This document shows positions 33,188 to 42,037 of a stretch of DNA of 64,000 nt, piece by piece. Numbering within the stretch: the stretch's first letter is position 1; each line of letters begins with the position of its first letter. The translations under genes and the position numbers were made by a program. The stretch covers positions 124,001 to 188,000 of the forward strand of contig JBMNMQ010000006.1 in assembly GCA_050953425.1 (NCBI GenBank). The letters run 5' to 3'. The DNA is from RUG100 sp050953425 (GTDB taxonomy: Bacteria; Bacillota; Clostridia; Peptostreptococcales; Anaerovoracaceae). Below the pieces are notes generated by a model. The model was not told the DNA's origin. It saw only the letters and a program-made list of their open reading frames with translations, and did no database searches.

Positions 33188-35016
33188 CGATGGTCCTCCA
33201 ACTGCGAGAAATCTGTGATTTCTTCATCCTCTTCATCACCGTAATAGATATCTTCGGCGTAATCGCCGACCACATCGGTGTCGGCACGGACGGCCAGACT
33301 GGCCCCCTGCCTGGTATCGGCGGCCTTTAAAAAGGCCAGCAGCCCCCAGCTGGCGAGCATACTGGTGCCGCCGTTGGATATGAAGGGCAGCGTCACGCCG
33401 GTGAACGGCAGGATGTCGAGCGAGCCGAGGACATTGAGCATGCTTTGAAAAATCAGCAGCGAGGTCGCGCCGCAGGCGGCGATCGTGTAGAAAGCCGAGC
33501 GGCCGGCGCGGATCGAGCGCACCGCGAAGATGCCGAGAGTGATGATCGCCAGCAGTACCAGGATGGCGATGATAAGCCCCCATTCCTCGCTGAGAATGGT
33601 AAAGACGAGGTCGGTATCGGCGGCGAACAGCTTGTGCAGCCAGCCGTCGCCGGCGCCGAGACCGAGCAGGCCGCCGCTGGCCGCGCCGCTCATGCCGCGC
33701 ACCTGCTGAAAGCCGCCGCCGTCGGGATAGTCCCAGGCGTGCCGCCAGGTCGCAAAGCGGCTGCTGACGTGCGGTACAAAGCGAACTGCCAGCAGACCGG
33801 CCGCGCCGCAGACGCCGAGGATCAGGAAAAGCTTTGAAAATTCGCCCGAGCGCAGGAAAGAGATGATCAGGAAGGTCACGAAGAAGATCAGCGCGGTGCC
33901 GAAGTCCTTCATCACAGCCAGGGCGGCAAAGCAGAACAGCGAAAAAAGGATGAACTGGGTGAGGTTCTTCCGCTCGTATAATTCATCAAGGGTGCCGGCA
34001 CCGATGAAGATCAGCGCGATCTTGACCAGCTCGGAGGGCTGGAATCGGGTGCCGCCGACACTGACCCAGTTGACGGCGCCGTACTGCGATTCACCGAAGA
34101 CGATATTGACCAGCAGCAGTACGACGCTGATGAGGATCAGCAGCCGCCGCACGTGCAGCGCCCGGTCGAGGTTGCGCATAAAGCCGCAGAGCACCAGGAA
34201 CAGAACGATGCCGAGCAGGATCGCGATCAGCTGCTTGATCGCTTCGTCCGGTGCCGATGTCGCGACCACCGCCAGATTCAAGGTACACAGGAAGAAGGCG
34301 ATGATCTCCATTTCAAAAGCGCGCTGCCGCATGGCGCGCAGCACGATGACGTAAATCCACATGACAACGGCGAGGATGAGGATGCTCGACAGCACGCCGC
34401 CGGGCAGTTTGGCGCCGCGGGCGGCGATCAGCTGCAGACCCAGCATGACCTGAAACAGAGTCAGCGCCAGCAGCGGCCCCCAGGGGCTGGGGATCTTTGT
34501 GATCTGGCGGCGGGCTTCAATGTTTTCCCGCTTTTCCTGCAGGCTGGGCGGAACCAGGGTGCATTCGGCACCGCCGAGCGAAATCACATCGCCCATTTTG
34601 ACCCGCGTCGGCCGGTAGACTTCGCGGCCGTTGATCTTCGAGCCGCCCTTGCTGCCGAGGTCGTTGAAGGTCCAGTCGCCCGCTTCGTCGCGCACCAGCG
34701 TGGCGTGATTGCGGGAGACGGTCATGATGTCGATGACCACGTCGGCGCTCCTGGCGCGGCCGACCACGTTTTCCCAGTGCGACAGCGGCTGAATCGAGCC
34801 GTCCGGAAGACTCAGATACGCCCAGATTTCCGACGGGTTCTTGCCCGAGAGCAGAGAACGAATGGCGGAAATCAGGATATAGAAGGCCAGCACGACAAAG
34901 ATCCAGCGCGCTACGGTCGTATAGTAAGTGGCCAGAACTTCGTGAGAGGAAAACCAATCGGCCAGCGTTTTGGTGATCGGCGTTCCCGACCCGAATATTG
35001 CATTGATCACATCCAT
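33184..35016 (-). CDS. FHA domain-containing FtsW/RodA/SpoVE-family glycosyltransferase
   Basis: A 610-residue SEDS peptidoglycan polymerase. A first membrane helix (about residues 33-55) precedes a cytoplasmic FHA domain at about residues 80-155, with VVGRARSADVVI, SRNHATLV and NDLGSKGGSKING, the phosphothreonine-binding loops. A SEDS core of about ten helices follows. FQPSELVKIALIF, VMKDFGTALIFFVTFLI (catalytic Asp region), GFQQVRGMSGAASGGLLGLG and PFISNGGTSMLASW are characteristic. The acidic tail EDIYYGDEEDEEITDF is unusual. The FHA domain suggests control by a Ser/Thr kinase, not seen in this window. Confidence 0.93.
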   Translation of the reverse strand: MDVINAIFGSGTPITKTLADWFSSHEVLATYYTTVARWIFVVLAFYILISAIRSLLSGKNPSEIWAYLSLPDGSIQPLSHWENVVGRARSADVVIDIMTVSRNHATLVRDEAGDWTFNDLGSKGGSKINGREVYRPTRVKMGDVISLGGAECTLVPPSLQEKRENIEARRQITKIPSPWGPLLALTLFQVMLGLQLIAARGAKLPGGVLSSILILAVVMWIYVIVLRAMRQRAFEMEIIAFFLCTLNLAVVATSAPDEAIKQLIAILLGIVLFLVLCGFMRNLDRALHVRRLLILISVVLLLVNIVFGESQYGAVNWVSVGGTRFQPSELVKIALIFIGAGTLDELYERKNLTQFILFSLFCFAALAVMKDFGTALIFFVTFLIISFLRSGEFSKLFLILGVCGAAGLLAVRFVPHVSSRFATWRHAWDYPDGGGFQQVRGMSGAASGGLLGLGAGDGWLHKLFAADTDLVFTILSEEWGLIIAILVLLAIITLGIFAVRSIRAGRSAFYTIAACGATSLLIFQSMLNVLGSLDILPFTGVTLPFISNGGTSMLASWGLLAFLKAADTRQGASLAVRADTDVVGDYAEDIYYGDEEDEEITDFSQLEDHR

Positions 35017-35023
35017 GCCCCAT

Positions 35024-35029
35024 ATTATA
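35024..35029 (-). promoter_or_regulatory. -10 element very close to the ftsW-like start
   Basis: A perfect TATAAT on the minus strand lies 7 bp before the ATG at 35016, so a transcript from it would have almost no leader. The -35 region is weak. Confidence 0.45.
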
Positions 35030-35048
35030 CCACAACAAAACGGGGATA

Positions 35049-35077
35049 TTGCTTAAATGATAAAAAATTAATATAAT
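35049..35077 (+). promoter_or_regulatory. Promoter of the BaiN-like flavoprotein gene
   Basis: TTGCTT (35049-35054), 17 bp, perfect TATAAT (35072-35077). The transcript leader of about 190 nt contains the 41-bp repeat. Confidence 0.7.
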
Positions 35078-35147
35078 GGCGGAGCGGCGGGAAAATCGGG
35101 CGATGCTTGCCGAAAAACGGGCGCTCGGACCGCGCGGCGGCAGCGCC

Positions 35148-35240
35148 GGGCGCCGCCGATACGGAACGGCCGAAGCAGCGGCAGCAATGGGCGCCGCCGA
35201 TACGGAACGGCCGAAGCAGCGGCAGCAATGGGCGCCGCCG
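35148..35240. repeat. 41-bp tandem repeat (about 2.3 copies) in a 5' leader
   Basis: GGGCGCCGCCGATACGGAAC and the following 21 bases recur at 35148, 35189 and (partial, diverging) 35230. It lies between the promoter and the start codon of the flavoprotein gene. Confidence 0.8.
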
Positions 35241-35279
35241 CTGCGAAACGCACCGCGGGAGCGGCGGAGAAGGAGCAGT

Positions 35280-36710
35280 ATGCGCAGCAGAAACGACGGC
35301 AGCAGCGAGACGGAACGGGCCGATATCGTGATCATCGGGGCCGGTGCGGCCGGGCTCATGTGCGCGGCGCAGCTTGACCTGCGGCAGGCGGGGCGGGCAG
35401 GCCGTCCGGCGGTCGGACTGCTGCTCGAAAGCGGTCCGCAGGCGGGGCGCAAGCTGCTGGTGAGCGGCAGCGGACAGTGCAATTTCACCCACGCCGGTCC
35501 GATGCGGGAATTCGTCCGTCATTACGGCGACCACGGCCGCCTGATCCGCCGCTGTCTCTATCGCTTTGGCAACCGGCAGACGGTGGATTTTTTCGAACAG
35601 AACGGGCTGCCGACGCGGGAACGAGAGGATGGCAAGATCTTCCCCGCCTGCATGCAGGCGCAGGCGGTGCGCGACCTGCTGCTGCAAAAGTGCCGGGAAA
35701 ACGGCTGGCAGCTGCGCACCGGGTTTCGGGTCACGGAACTCGCGGAAAGCGGAGGCAGTAGCGGCGCAGAGAGCGTCCGCAGCTCCGGCACGAAGAGCAG
35801 CGGCAGCTCCGATGCGGAAAACGGAGACTGCTGCGGTACGGAAAGCAGTGTCTGCAGATCATGGCTGATCAACGGCCGGCTGCGGGCAGATCATCTGGTG
35901 GCGGCAGCAGGCGGCTGCTCCTATCCCGGCCTCGGCTCGGACGGCGCGTTCGCCGATTGCCTGGCCGGACTCGGCCTGGCGCTGACGGAACGGCGGCCGG
36001 CGCTGACGCCGATCTTTGTTGAGGACTATCCCTTTGCCGACTGCGCCGGCATTTCTTTCGAAACTGCCGAGGCGCGGCTGCATCCGTGCGCCGCCGCCCC
36101 GTTTCCGGCAAACGATGGAAACATCGGCAGCAGATTGAGCGAGAAGAAGAGGGATAAAAACAGCCGTACGGCGCGGAAGGCGAGCGGACCGCTGCTGCTG
36201 ACGCATCGCGGTTTCAGCGGCCCGGTCATTCTCGAGCTTTCGCGGTATGCGGCACCGGGTGCGCGGCTGGAACTTGTCTTCTGGAACGGAGAAGAGGCCG
36301 ACTGCCGCGGCGTGCACCGCGGACTCGCCCATTATCTGGCGGAGCAGACCGGGCTGCCGCGGCGCTTTCTCGCCCGGGTCATCGACCTCGCCGGCGGCGA
36401 CCCCGCTGTATCGGCGGCTTCCGCGTCCGGACGTCTGGTGCGAAAGACGTTCGCGCTGCTGCGCGGCATGCCGTTCCGCATCAGCGGTCTCGGCGGCTGG
36501 AAGGAAGCGATGGTAACGGCCGGCGGCATCGACCTCGGGGAAGTGGATCTGTCGACGATGGAATGCAGAGCGCATCCGGGGCTCTGCCTGATCGGCGAAA
36601 TACTGGACGTCGATGGGGACACCGGCGGCTACAATCTCCAGTTTGCCTTTTCCTCGGCGGCGGCGGCCGCCGCCGCGCTGCGGCAGAAACTGCAGAACGG
36701 ACAGCGGTGA
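35280..36710 (+). CDS. NAD(P)/FAD-dependent oxidoreductase (BaiN/HI0933 family)
   Basis: A 476-residue flavoprotein of the HI0933/YhiN/BaiN group. DIVIIGAGAAGLMCAAQL is the FAD dinucleotide fold, SGSGQCNFTH is the family signature, AAAGGCSYPGLGSDGA lies mid-protein, and VTAGGIDLGEVDLSTMEC plus GEILDVDGDTGGYNLQFAFSS form the C-terminal FAD site. A Ser/Gly-rich insertion (about residues 155-190) is probably a surface loop expansion. The ATG at 35280 has AAGGAG upstream; the frame extends further 5' through the repeat but that part is not protein-like. Substrate unknown; BaiN in Clostridium reduces bile-acid intermediates, which should not be assumed here. Confidence 0.87.
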   Translation: MRSRNDGSSETERADIVIIGAGAAGLMCAAQLDLRQAGRAGRPAVGLLLESGPQAGRKLLVSGSGQCNFTHAGPMREFVRHYGDHGRLIRRCLYRFGNRQTVDFFEQNGLPTREREDGKIFPACMQAQAVRDLLLQKCRENGWQLRTGFRVTELAESGGSSGAESVRSSGTKSSGSSDAENGDCCGTESSVCRSWLINGRLRADHLVAAAGGCSYPGLGSDGAFADCLAGLGLALTERRPALTPIFVEDYPFADCAGISFETAEARLHPCAAAPFPANDGNIGSRLSEKKRDKNSRTARKASGPLLLTHRGFSGPVILELSRYAAPGARLELVFWNGEEADCRGVHRGLAHYLAEQTGLPRRFLARVIDLAGGDPAVSAASASGRLVRKTFALLRGMPFRISGLGGWKEAMVTAGGIDLGEVDLSTMECRAHPGLCLIGEILDVDGDTGGYNLQFAFSSAAAAAAALRQKLQNGQR

Positions 36711-36749
36711 AGGCGCCGCGTTCTGCCCTGAAGCCACTGTTCGAAAATT

Positions 36750-39551
36750 CTATTCGTAATATTCTTCGGCGACGTGCACCGTTGCCATGGCGTCGCGGCA
36801 GTAGCGATCCGCGCCGATGGAAGCGGCATATTCTTCGGTCAGCACTGCTCCGCCGACGCAGATGCGGCAGTCCGGCATCTCTTCCTTGAGGCGTTCGATC
36901 GTTCGTGCCATGCTGGGTACGGTCGTGGTCATCAGCGCCGACAGCCCGATCAGCTTGATTCCTTCCCGCACGGCCGCTTCGACGACGGTCTCCACCGGCA
37001 CATCGCGGCCGAGATCGAGCACGTCGTAATCGTAGTTTTCCAGCAGCACTTTGACGATATTTTTGCCGATGTCGTGGATGTCGCCTTCCACCGTGGCCAG
37101 CAGAACGCGTCCCTTGGAACGGCCGGCCGCAGCCGGGATCTGTTCCTTGATCTCCGCGAAGGCGATGCCGGCCGCTTCCGCGCTCATCACCAGCTGCGGC
37201 AGAAAGCTCTCGCCGGTTTCAAAGCGCCGGCCGACGCTGTTCAGCGCCGGAATGATTTCTTCGTTGATGATCGCCATCGGTTCCCGTTCGGCGAGCAGCG
37301 ACCGCACAGCCGCACGGGTCTTTTCCCGCAGACCGTCGATGATGGCGGTCTGCAGTGCGCTGCCGCCGTCCGCGGCGGATACAGCCGCCCCTTCTGTATT
37401 TGTCTCAGACCGGTTCGCTTCGGGCGCGGCGGCACCGGCTCTGTTTGCGGCCGCACCGGTGCTGCCGGCCGTCGTCGACGAACGTTCCGCCGGCAGTGAC
37501 TGCACATAAGCGATGTAGTCACTGCAGTTTTCATCCTGCTGCAGCAGGGTTCGGCCGGCCCGAACCACATCCATCATCGGCCGCGAGAAGGGGTTGAGAA
37601 TGGCCGAAGACAGGCCGCGTGCCAGCGCCATGGCAAAAAAGGTGGTATTGACTTTCTCCCTGGCCGGCAGGCCGAAGGAAATGTTGGAGACACCGAGCAC
37701 TGTTTCGACACCGAGCTCTTTACGCACCATCGCGATGGCGTCGAGGGTGACGGCGGCGGATCGCTGATCGGCGCTGACTGTCATCGCCAGTGTGTCAACG
37801 ACAATATTGCGGCGGTCGATGCCGCGGGCGGCGGCTTCCTCGATGATGGTTCGTGCCGCAGCCGTACGCCCGGCCGCGTCGGCGGGAATGCCGTCGTCGT
37901 CCAGTGTCAGTGCGATGACGGCGGCCCCGTATTTTTTCACGATCGGCAGCACGGTATCAAGGCTGGCGCGTTTGGCGCTGACCGAGTTGATCAGCGGCTT
38001 GCCGTTGCAGATGCGGGCAGCCGCTTCGAGGGCGTCGGGGTTGCTGCAGTCGATGACCAGCGGCAGATCGACGACTTCCTGCACGGTGCGGATGACCCGC
38101 GGCAGCAGTTCGACTTCGTCGAGATCCGGAAGGCCGACGTTGACGTCCAGCACCTGCGCACCGGCGTCGCGTTCGCGTACGGCCAGCTCGGCGACGTAAT
38201 CGAGATTGTCCTCGCGAAGCGCCTGCGCCAGCGCTTTGCTGCCGGTGGGGTTGATCTTCTCGCCGATGACGGTCAGGGGCCGCCCCAGCGTGACAACCTG
38301 CGTACCGGATGTGATGCGCGTGCCGGTCAGGGGGCGGCTGGCGGCTGCGGTGCGCGCGTCGGCCGGGGCGGCTTCCTCGAGTTCTTCGGCTCCGCGCATG
38401 ACACGCTCGGCCCAGGTCGAGCCGGATGCCGCCGGACGATCCGGCCGCTCCAGCGGGCCGCGGACGTCGGCGTGGCTGGTGCCGCCGGGGCGGAGGGCCT
38501 GCGCCGGCCTGGCGGAAGCCGATGCGGAGCGAATGCGGCGCTCCGGGAAGCGGCGGATCAGTTCGCGCAGATGTTCCGGCGTGGTGCCGCAGCAGCCGCC
38601 CAGCACCGCGGCACCGAGCGCAGCCATCTCTTCCATTTCGTCGGCAAAGGTGTCGACGTCGAGGTCGTAGACGGTTTGCCCGTTCTCCATGTGCGGCAGT
38701 CCGGCGTTCGGCATCGCCAGAATCGGCAGGTCGGTCTGCTGCCGCAGTGCCGCCAGATGGGGCCGCATCTGCGTCGGGCCGAAGCCGCAGTTAAAGCCCA
38801 GGACATCGATGCCGAGCCCCTCCAGCGAAGCGGCGATCACGGCCGGATCGGCGCCGGTCAGGAGCTGCCCGCGCTCATCGAGGATGGCGCTGACGAAGAG
38901 CGGCAGATCCGTGCATTCCCGTACCGCCACGATGGCGGCTTTCAGTTCGTAGAGATCGGTCATCGTTTCGATCAGCACGGCGTCGGCCAGATCCCGACCG
39001 TCGACCTGCTGTGCGCGGATGACCTGCCGGTATGCGTCGACTGCGTCTTCGAACGGCAGATAGCCGAGCGGCTCGAGCAGCTGCCCCGTGGTGGAGAGAT
39101 CGAGAGCGATATAGGCGTCGTGATCTGCCTCCACGGCCGCCGCGCGGGCGAGGCCGATGGCTTCCCGCAGGATGCGCTGCAGCGGATAGCGGCCTTCGCG
39201 ATACTTGATTGGATTGGCGCCGAATGTGCAGGTCGTCAGCAGATCACAGCCGGCATCGAGGTACGCGGCGTGGATGTCGCGGATTGCTTCCGGGTGTTCG
39301 ATGACCCAGTCCTCGGGGCGTTCGCCGCCGGCCAGCCCTGCGGCCTGCAGCATTGTGCCCATGCCGCCGTCAAAAAACAACAGGCGCCGTCCCAGCAGTT
39401 TCCGCAGGGGCGGGCGGACTTTTTCGGCGGCGGTGCCGCTGCCGCCGGCAGCAGCGGCAGAGGCTGCGGAGCCGTCGGTCGGTTTTGCGGCTGTGCTGCT
39501 CTGTTCGATGTGATCGTTCGGTTTTTTCTGTTTCTCTCTGCTATTATTCAT
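36750..39551 (-). CDS. metH: Methionine synthase, cobalamin-dependent (three-domain MetH)
   Basis: A 933-residue MetH. The homocysteine domain (about residues 50-350) has FFDGGMGTMLQ and the zinc site GGCCGTTPEH. The pterin-binding domain (about 430-690) has VIGEKINPTGSKAL and DVNVGLPDLDE. The cap and B12 domain (about 760-930) has GDIHDIGKNI with the lower-axial His. The C-terminal reactivation domain of E. coli MetH is absent, as usual in anaerobes. Two low-complexity Ala/Gly linkers join the domains. The start at 39551 (MNNSREKQKK) was chosen because the frame upstream runs through a repetitive leader. The Lys/Ser/Ala-rich N-terminus before residue 45 is unusual. Confidence 0.95.
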   Translation of the reverse strand: MNNSREKQKKPNDHIEQSSTAAKPTDGSAASAAAAGGSGTAAEKVRPPLRKLLGRRLLFFDGGMGTMLQAAGLAGGERPEDWVIEHPEAIRDIHAAYLDAGCDLLTTCTFGANPIKYREGRYPLQRILREAIGLARAAAVEADHDAYIALDLSTTGQLLEPLGYLPFEDAVDAYRQVIRAQQVDGRDLADAVLIETMTDLYELKAAIVAVRECTDLPLFVSAILDERGQLLTGADPAVIAASLEGLGIDVLGFNCGFGPTQMRPHLAALRQQTDLPILAMPNAGLPHMENGQTVYDLDVDTFADEMEEMAALGAAVLGGCCGTTPEHLRELIRRFPERRIRSASASARPAQALRPGGTSHADVRGPLERPDRPAASGSTWAERVMRGAEELEEAAPADARTAAASRPLTGTRITSGTQVVTLGRPLTVIGEKINPTGSKALAQALREDNLDYVAELAVRERDAGAQVLDVNVGLPDLDEVELLPRVIRTVQEVVDLPLVIDCSNPDALEAAARICNGKPLINSVSAKRASLDTVLPIVKKYGAAVIALTLDDDGIPADAAGRTAAARTIIEEAAARGIDRRNIVVDTLAMTVSADQRSAAVTLDAIAMVRKELGVETVLGVSNISFGLPAREKVNTTFFAMALARGLSSAILNPFSRPMMDVVRAGRTLLQQDENCSDYIAYVQSLPAERSSTTAGSTGAAANRAGAAAPEANRSETNTEGAAVSAADGGSALQTAIIDGLREKTRAAVRSLLAEREPMAIINEEIIPALNSVGRRFETGESFLPQLVMSAEAAGIAFAEIKEQIPAAAGRSKGRVLLATVEGDIHDIGKNIVKVLLENYDYDVLDLGRDVPVETVVEAAVREGIKLIGLSALMTTTVPSMARTIERLKEEMPDCRICVGGAVLTEEYAASIGADRYCRDAMATVHVAEEYYE

Positions 39552-39636
39552 GGTATGACCGGGTTTCGTTTTCGAGACGGTCGGTGCCGTTTGGTGCGGT
39601 TGATCAGCGAATAGAAGGCGACGAAGAGGGCGGTGG

Positions 39637-39832
39637 AAAAGGCAGCGCGATCCGCTGCCCGGTTTTCGGGCTCGCTCCGTTTGCCTGCGGGCCTGTTTGT
39701 CCGCGTGTCTGTTTGATTCCGTGTCTGCCTGCCTGCGGGCCGTCCCGCTCTGCCTGCCTGGTCGGTTTGCCGGTTTGATCGGCTGACCTGCGTCGTGTTT
39801 GGCGGGCCGCCTTATGCGGCAAAGTATATCAT
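39637..39832 (-). promoter_or_regulatory. metH promoter (extended -10) and leader hairpin with U tract
   Basis: Minus strand TGA-TATACT (39831-39823) is an extended -10; the -35 is weak. A leader of about 265 nt follows. Near its end, GCCCG-N5-CGGGC and then GGCAGCG-N5-CGCTGCC (39659-39641) followed by U4 look like an intrinsic terminator before the gene, hinting at attenuation. No SAM or cobalamin riboswitch consensus was recognised. Confidence 0.4.
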
Positions 39833-40084
39833 ATCGCCGCCGGGAATGCCAGATGCGCCGATTTTCGTGCGCTGCACCGGGCCGGCCTTCGTGCGCCGGG
39901 CCGGGCCGGTGCAGCGATAGCATGCCTGTTTTTGTCTTGTTATGATGCGGTTTTTTGCATGCTGCGCCGGTCGTTTTGGCGCGGCCGGTCTCGTGCGGGA
40001 ACCGTGCGGACAGGGCTGCGTTTGCGCGAAATTGGGAAGAAATGGTATACATGAAAAAACATAAAAAGAATCTTCTGAAAATAC

Positions 40085-40113
40085 TTGCAATTAACACTGC
40101 GTGGTGTTAGTAT
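40085..40113 (+). promoter_or_regulatory. Promoter of the candidate structured RNA
   Basis: TTGCAA (40085-40090), 17 bp, TAGTAT (40108-40113), with TG one base upstream (extended -10). Predicted start about 40120. Confidence 0.65.
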
Positions 40114-40119
40114 ATAGGC

Positions 40120-40536
40120 ACAGGAAAGAAAGATTACTTCCTGAACATCGACCGGGTGGGGGCCCGGAAGAGATTATATAGAGGTGGGGAGGAAGCCCCA
40201 AATAACCGGAGGATGTAGTTCCGGCGAAGGAAGGAGATGGTTCCGTCAAAGATGTCAAACGAACACGGAAAAAAGATAGTGCCGAGTGCGAGGCCGTGAA
40301 GATCGCCTGAATCAGGGGATTCGGGAAATACGCAAAGCGGAAACTTTCGGAACGGAGAACTCAGGGGAATAGAAGTAATGATGCCGACAGATGCGTGAAA
40401 GACGCGGGCAGTAGAGATCCCTGGCGGAGAGATTCGAAGTGAAAGATGAAAGCTTTGAGAGGGAAAGGATCGAAGGTGAGTGCAGCCGGCATTATCATAT
40501 TTTTTGGAACTTTTTTGACGCCGAAGGCGTTTTTTT
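40120..40536 (+). ncRNA. Candidate large structured non-coding RNA, class unknown
   Basis: About 417 nt run from a good promoter to a strong terminator without a credible reading frame. The stretch is purine-rich and full of short hairpins joined by A/G-rich linkers. Examples: CCGGG...CCCGG near 40150, GGGG-AGGAA-CCCC near 40187, CCGGA...TCCGG near 40208, CCTGAATC-AGGG-GATTCGGG near 40308, and TGCC...GGCA enclosing GCGT-GAAAG-ACGC near 40385-40412. It does not match RNase P, tmRNA, SRP or 6S RNA patterns known to me. Size and style recall raiA, ROOL or OLE-type RNAs, but I cannot assign it. It lies between divergent metH and a surface-protein gene. Confidence 0.65.
40517..40536 (+). terminator. 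Intrinsic terminator of the candidate RNA
   Basis: GACGCC-GAA-GGCGT followed by seven T (40530-40536). It is a tight 5-bp GC-rich stem with a long U tract. Confidence 0.85.
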
Positions 40537-40658
40537 ATTGTGAAACCCCCTGCATCCTGCTGCAGGGCGATGCTTCGCCCGGGTCGCTGCCACGACAGTC
40601 CCAGAGGATCCTTTCAGCGCATATATCTGCAAAAACATTTTCCGGCTAACTTGAATTG

Positions 40659-40701
40659 TGTTGTGATAACAACAGACATTTGCCGGAGCAGGTGATATAC
40701 T
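40659..40701 (+). promoter_or_regulatory. Class-II activator-type promoter, palindrome site a
   Basis: The palindrome TGTTGTGATAACAACA (40659-40674) lies 22 bp upstream of the first base of the -10 TATACT (40696-40701, with TG one base upstream). Its centre is 41.5 bp before the predicted start at 40708. The -35 region (CAGACA, 40673-40678) is poor and overlaps the palindrome. A leader of about 180 nt with a CCGGGC-AGAAA-GCCCGG hairpin follows. Confidence 0.65.
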
Positions 40702-40890
40702 TTCGTTCGATAGAGGGCAGCAGCCGGCCGAATCCTTTCGGATCTGCCGTTCGACAGCAGCTGTCAGGCGTACGCAATGGTGCATGCGGGTACATTGTTT
40801 TCTATGCTGAAGACATGGCCGCACCGGGCAGAAAGCCCGGCTGGCTGTTGGGTGTCTATACCCTGACACCATTGCAGGAGGAATGATTTG

Positions 40891-41760
40891 ATGCGACGTT
40901 TGAGAAGAATCCCGGTGCTGGTGCTGAGCGCGGTGCTCGTACTGAGTCTCGCCGGATCCCTTGCGCTGGCCAGTGAAACATATACCAGCGAGGAGTATAA
41001 TCACGGCACAATTTCCATCAGGGCGGATGAAGCGGAGTCCGGGAGCCTCTCCATGGCGCCGGGCGATCAGGCAGTCATCACGATTTCTCCCTATATGCAT
41101 GTGCAGTATCGAGGCTGTCAGATGAGCGACGGCACAAAGAGCTGCCCGGATATCTGCGGCGGGGAAATCTGCTTTGTCCGGGGAAAGGGCTGCAGCTGTG
41201 AACAGAACCCGGTGACCCGCACGACCAAAGCAGCGGCGGTCTCCTCCGACAAGAACGTCGTCAAAGCCGGCAAGCCGTCTGCTTCCGGCGCGGTCGACAG
41301 CAGTGTCGGCAGCATGGTCGACGGCACGCTGCCGCTGAAGGCGGTCAGCCCCGGCACGGCGACGGTTACGGTGACGGCTTCACTCTGTGACTGGGTGACA
41401 GCGACCAGAGAGTTCACGGTGAAGGTAGCGCTGACCGAGGAATATAAGACAGCAGTACGCAGGGCCTTCCGCCGCCGGCAGCCGCGCCTCATCCGCTGCA
41501 AGGCAGGAGCAAAGAAACTCACCGTCAGCTGGAAGCGCACAGCGGGCGCCGAAAAGTATCAGCTCTGTCTTGCCCGGAAAAGCGGAAGGAAGAGCCGCAG
41601 CAAAACGATCACCGTCAGGAGCGGCAGGACTCTGAAAAAAACGGTTACAGGCCTGAAGAGGAGGAAAACGTACCGTGTCAGGGTGCGGGCGTATAAAAAG
41701 ATTTACGGCCAGGGTGCATGGACGCAGTGGTCGGCCGCGAAGAAGGCTAAAACGAAGTAA
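40891..41760 (+). CDS. Secreted Cys-motif / Ig-like / basic fn3-like surface protein
   Basis: A 289-residue exported protein with no named family that I recognise. The signal peptide (about residues 1-29) ends SLALASE. An Ig-like (BIG2-type) fold follows, visible in AVSPGTATVTVTASL, and is interrupted by a cysteine cluster at about residues 72-98: C-x8-C-PDI-C-GGEI-C-x6-C-S-C. The C-terminal 90 residues form a basic fn3-like domain (KLTVSWKRTAGAEKYQL, RVRVRAYKK, then WSAAKKAKTK at the end). The cluster recurs with matching spacing in the 53.3-kb protein. The ATG at 40891 follows AGGAGG. It is controlled by palindrome site a. Possibly metal-binding or disulfide-bonded; speculative. Confidence 0.78.
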   Translation: MRRLRRIPVLVLSAVLVLSLAGSLALASETYTSEEYNHGTISIRADEAESGSLSMAPGDQAVITISPYMHVQYRGCQMSDGTKSCPDICGGEICFVRGKGCSCEQNPVTRTTKAAAVSSDKNVVKAGKPSASGAVDSSVGSMVDGTLPLKAVSPGTATVTVTASLCDWVTATREFTVKVALTEEYKTAVRRAFRRRQPRLIRCKAGAKKLTVSWKRTAGAEKYQLCLARKSGRKSRSKTITVRSGRTLKKTVTGLKRRKTYRVRVRAYKKIYGQGAWTQWSAAKKAKTK

Positions 41761-41930
41761 ACGGCGCAGCAGTGCGATAAAAACGGGAAGGTTCGTCCGA
41801 TAGAGGGCGATTCCGCCACGGGAGGCAGAGAATCGACGGGCAGTCGGTTCTCTGTCATATTTATATAAAAAATTCAAATAAATGTATAAATTAACATAAT
41901 ACTACTTTCACACTTTATTGTAAAAAAGTG

Positions 41931-41959
41931 TTGCACGGACGGCATGGCTGTGGGATAAT
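41931..41959 (+). promoter_or_regulatory. Promoter of the beta-helix surface protein gene
   Basis: TTGCAC (41931-41936), 17 bp, GATAAT (41954-41959). It has no TGTTG-N6-CAACA site, unlike its neighbours. Confidence 0.68.
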
Positions 41960-42037
41960 GAAAACTAACAGATGTAATTCTTATGTCTGTTACAGCGCAC
42001 TTGCGCATGCAGTTCCTGTCACAGTAGGGAGGAAATT

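Noticed and set aside
35031..35040. TGTTG half-site near the ftsW promoter
   Set aside because: No matching CAACA half at the right spacing, so it was not added to the palindrome set.
40703..41815. Sequence CGATAGAGGGC repeated upstream (about 40708) and downstream (about 41800) of the 40.9-kb gene
   Set aside because: Only 11 bp and no further symmetry; too short to interpret.
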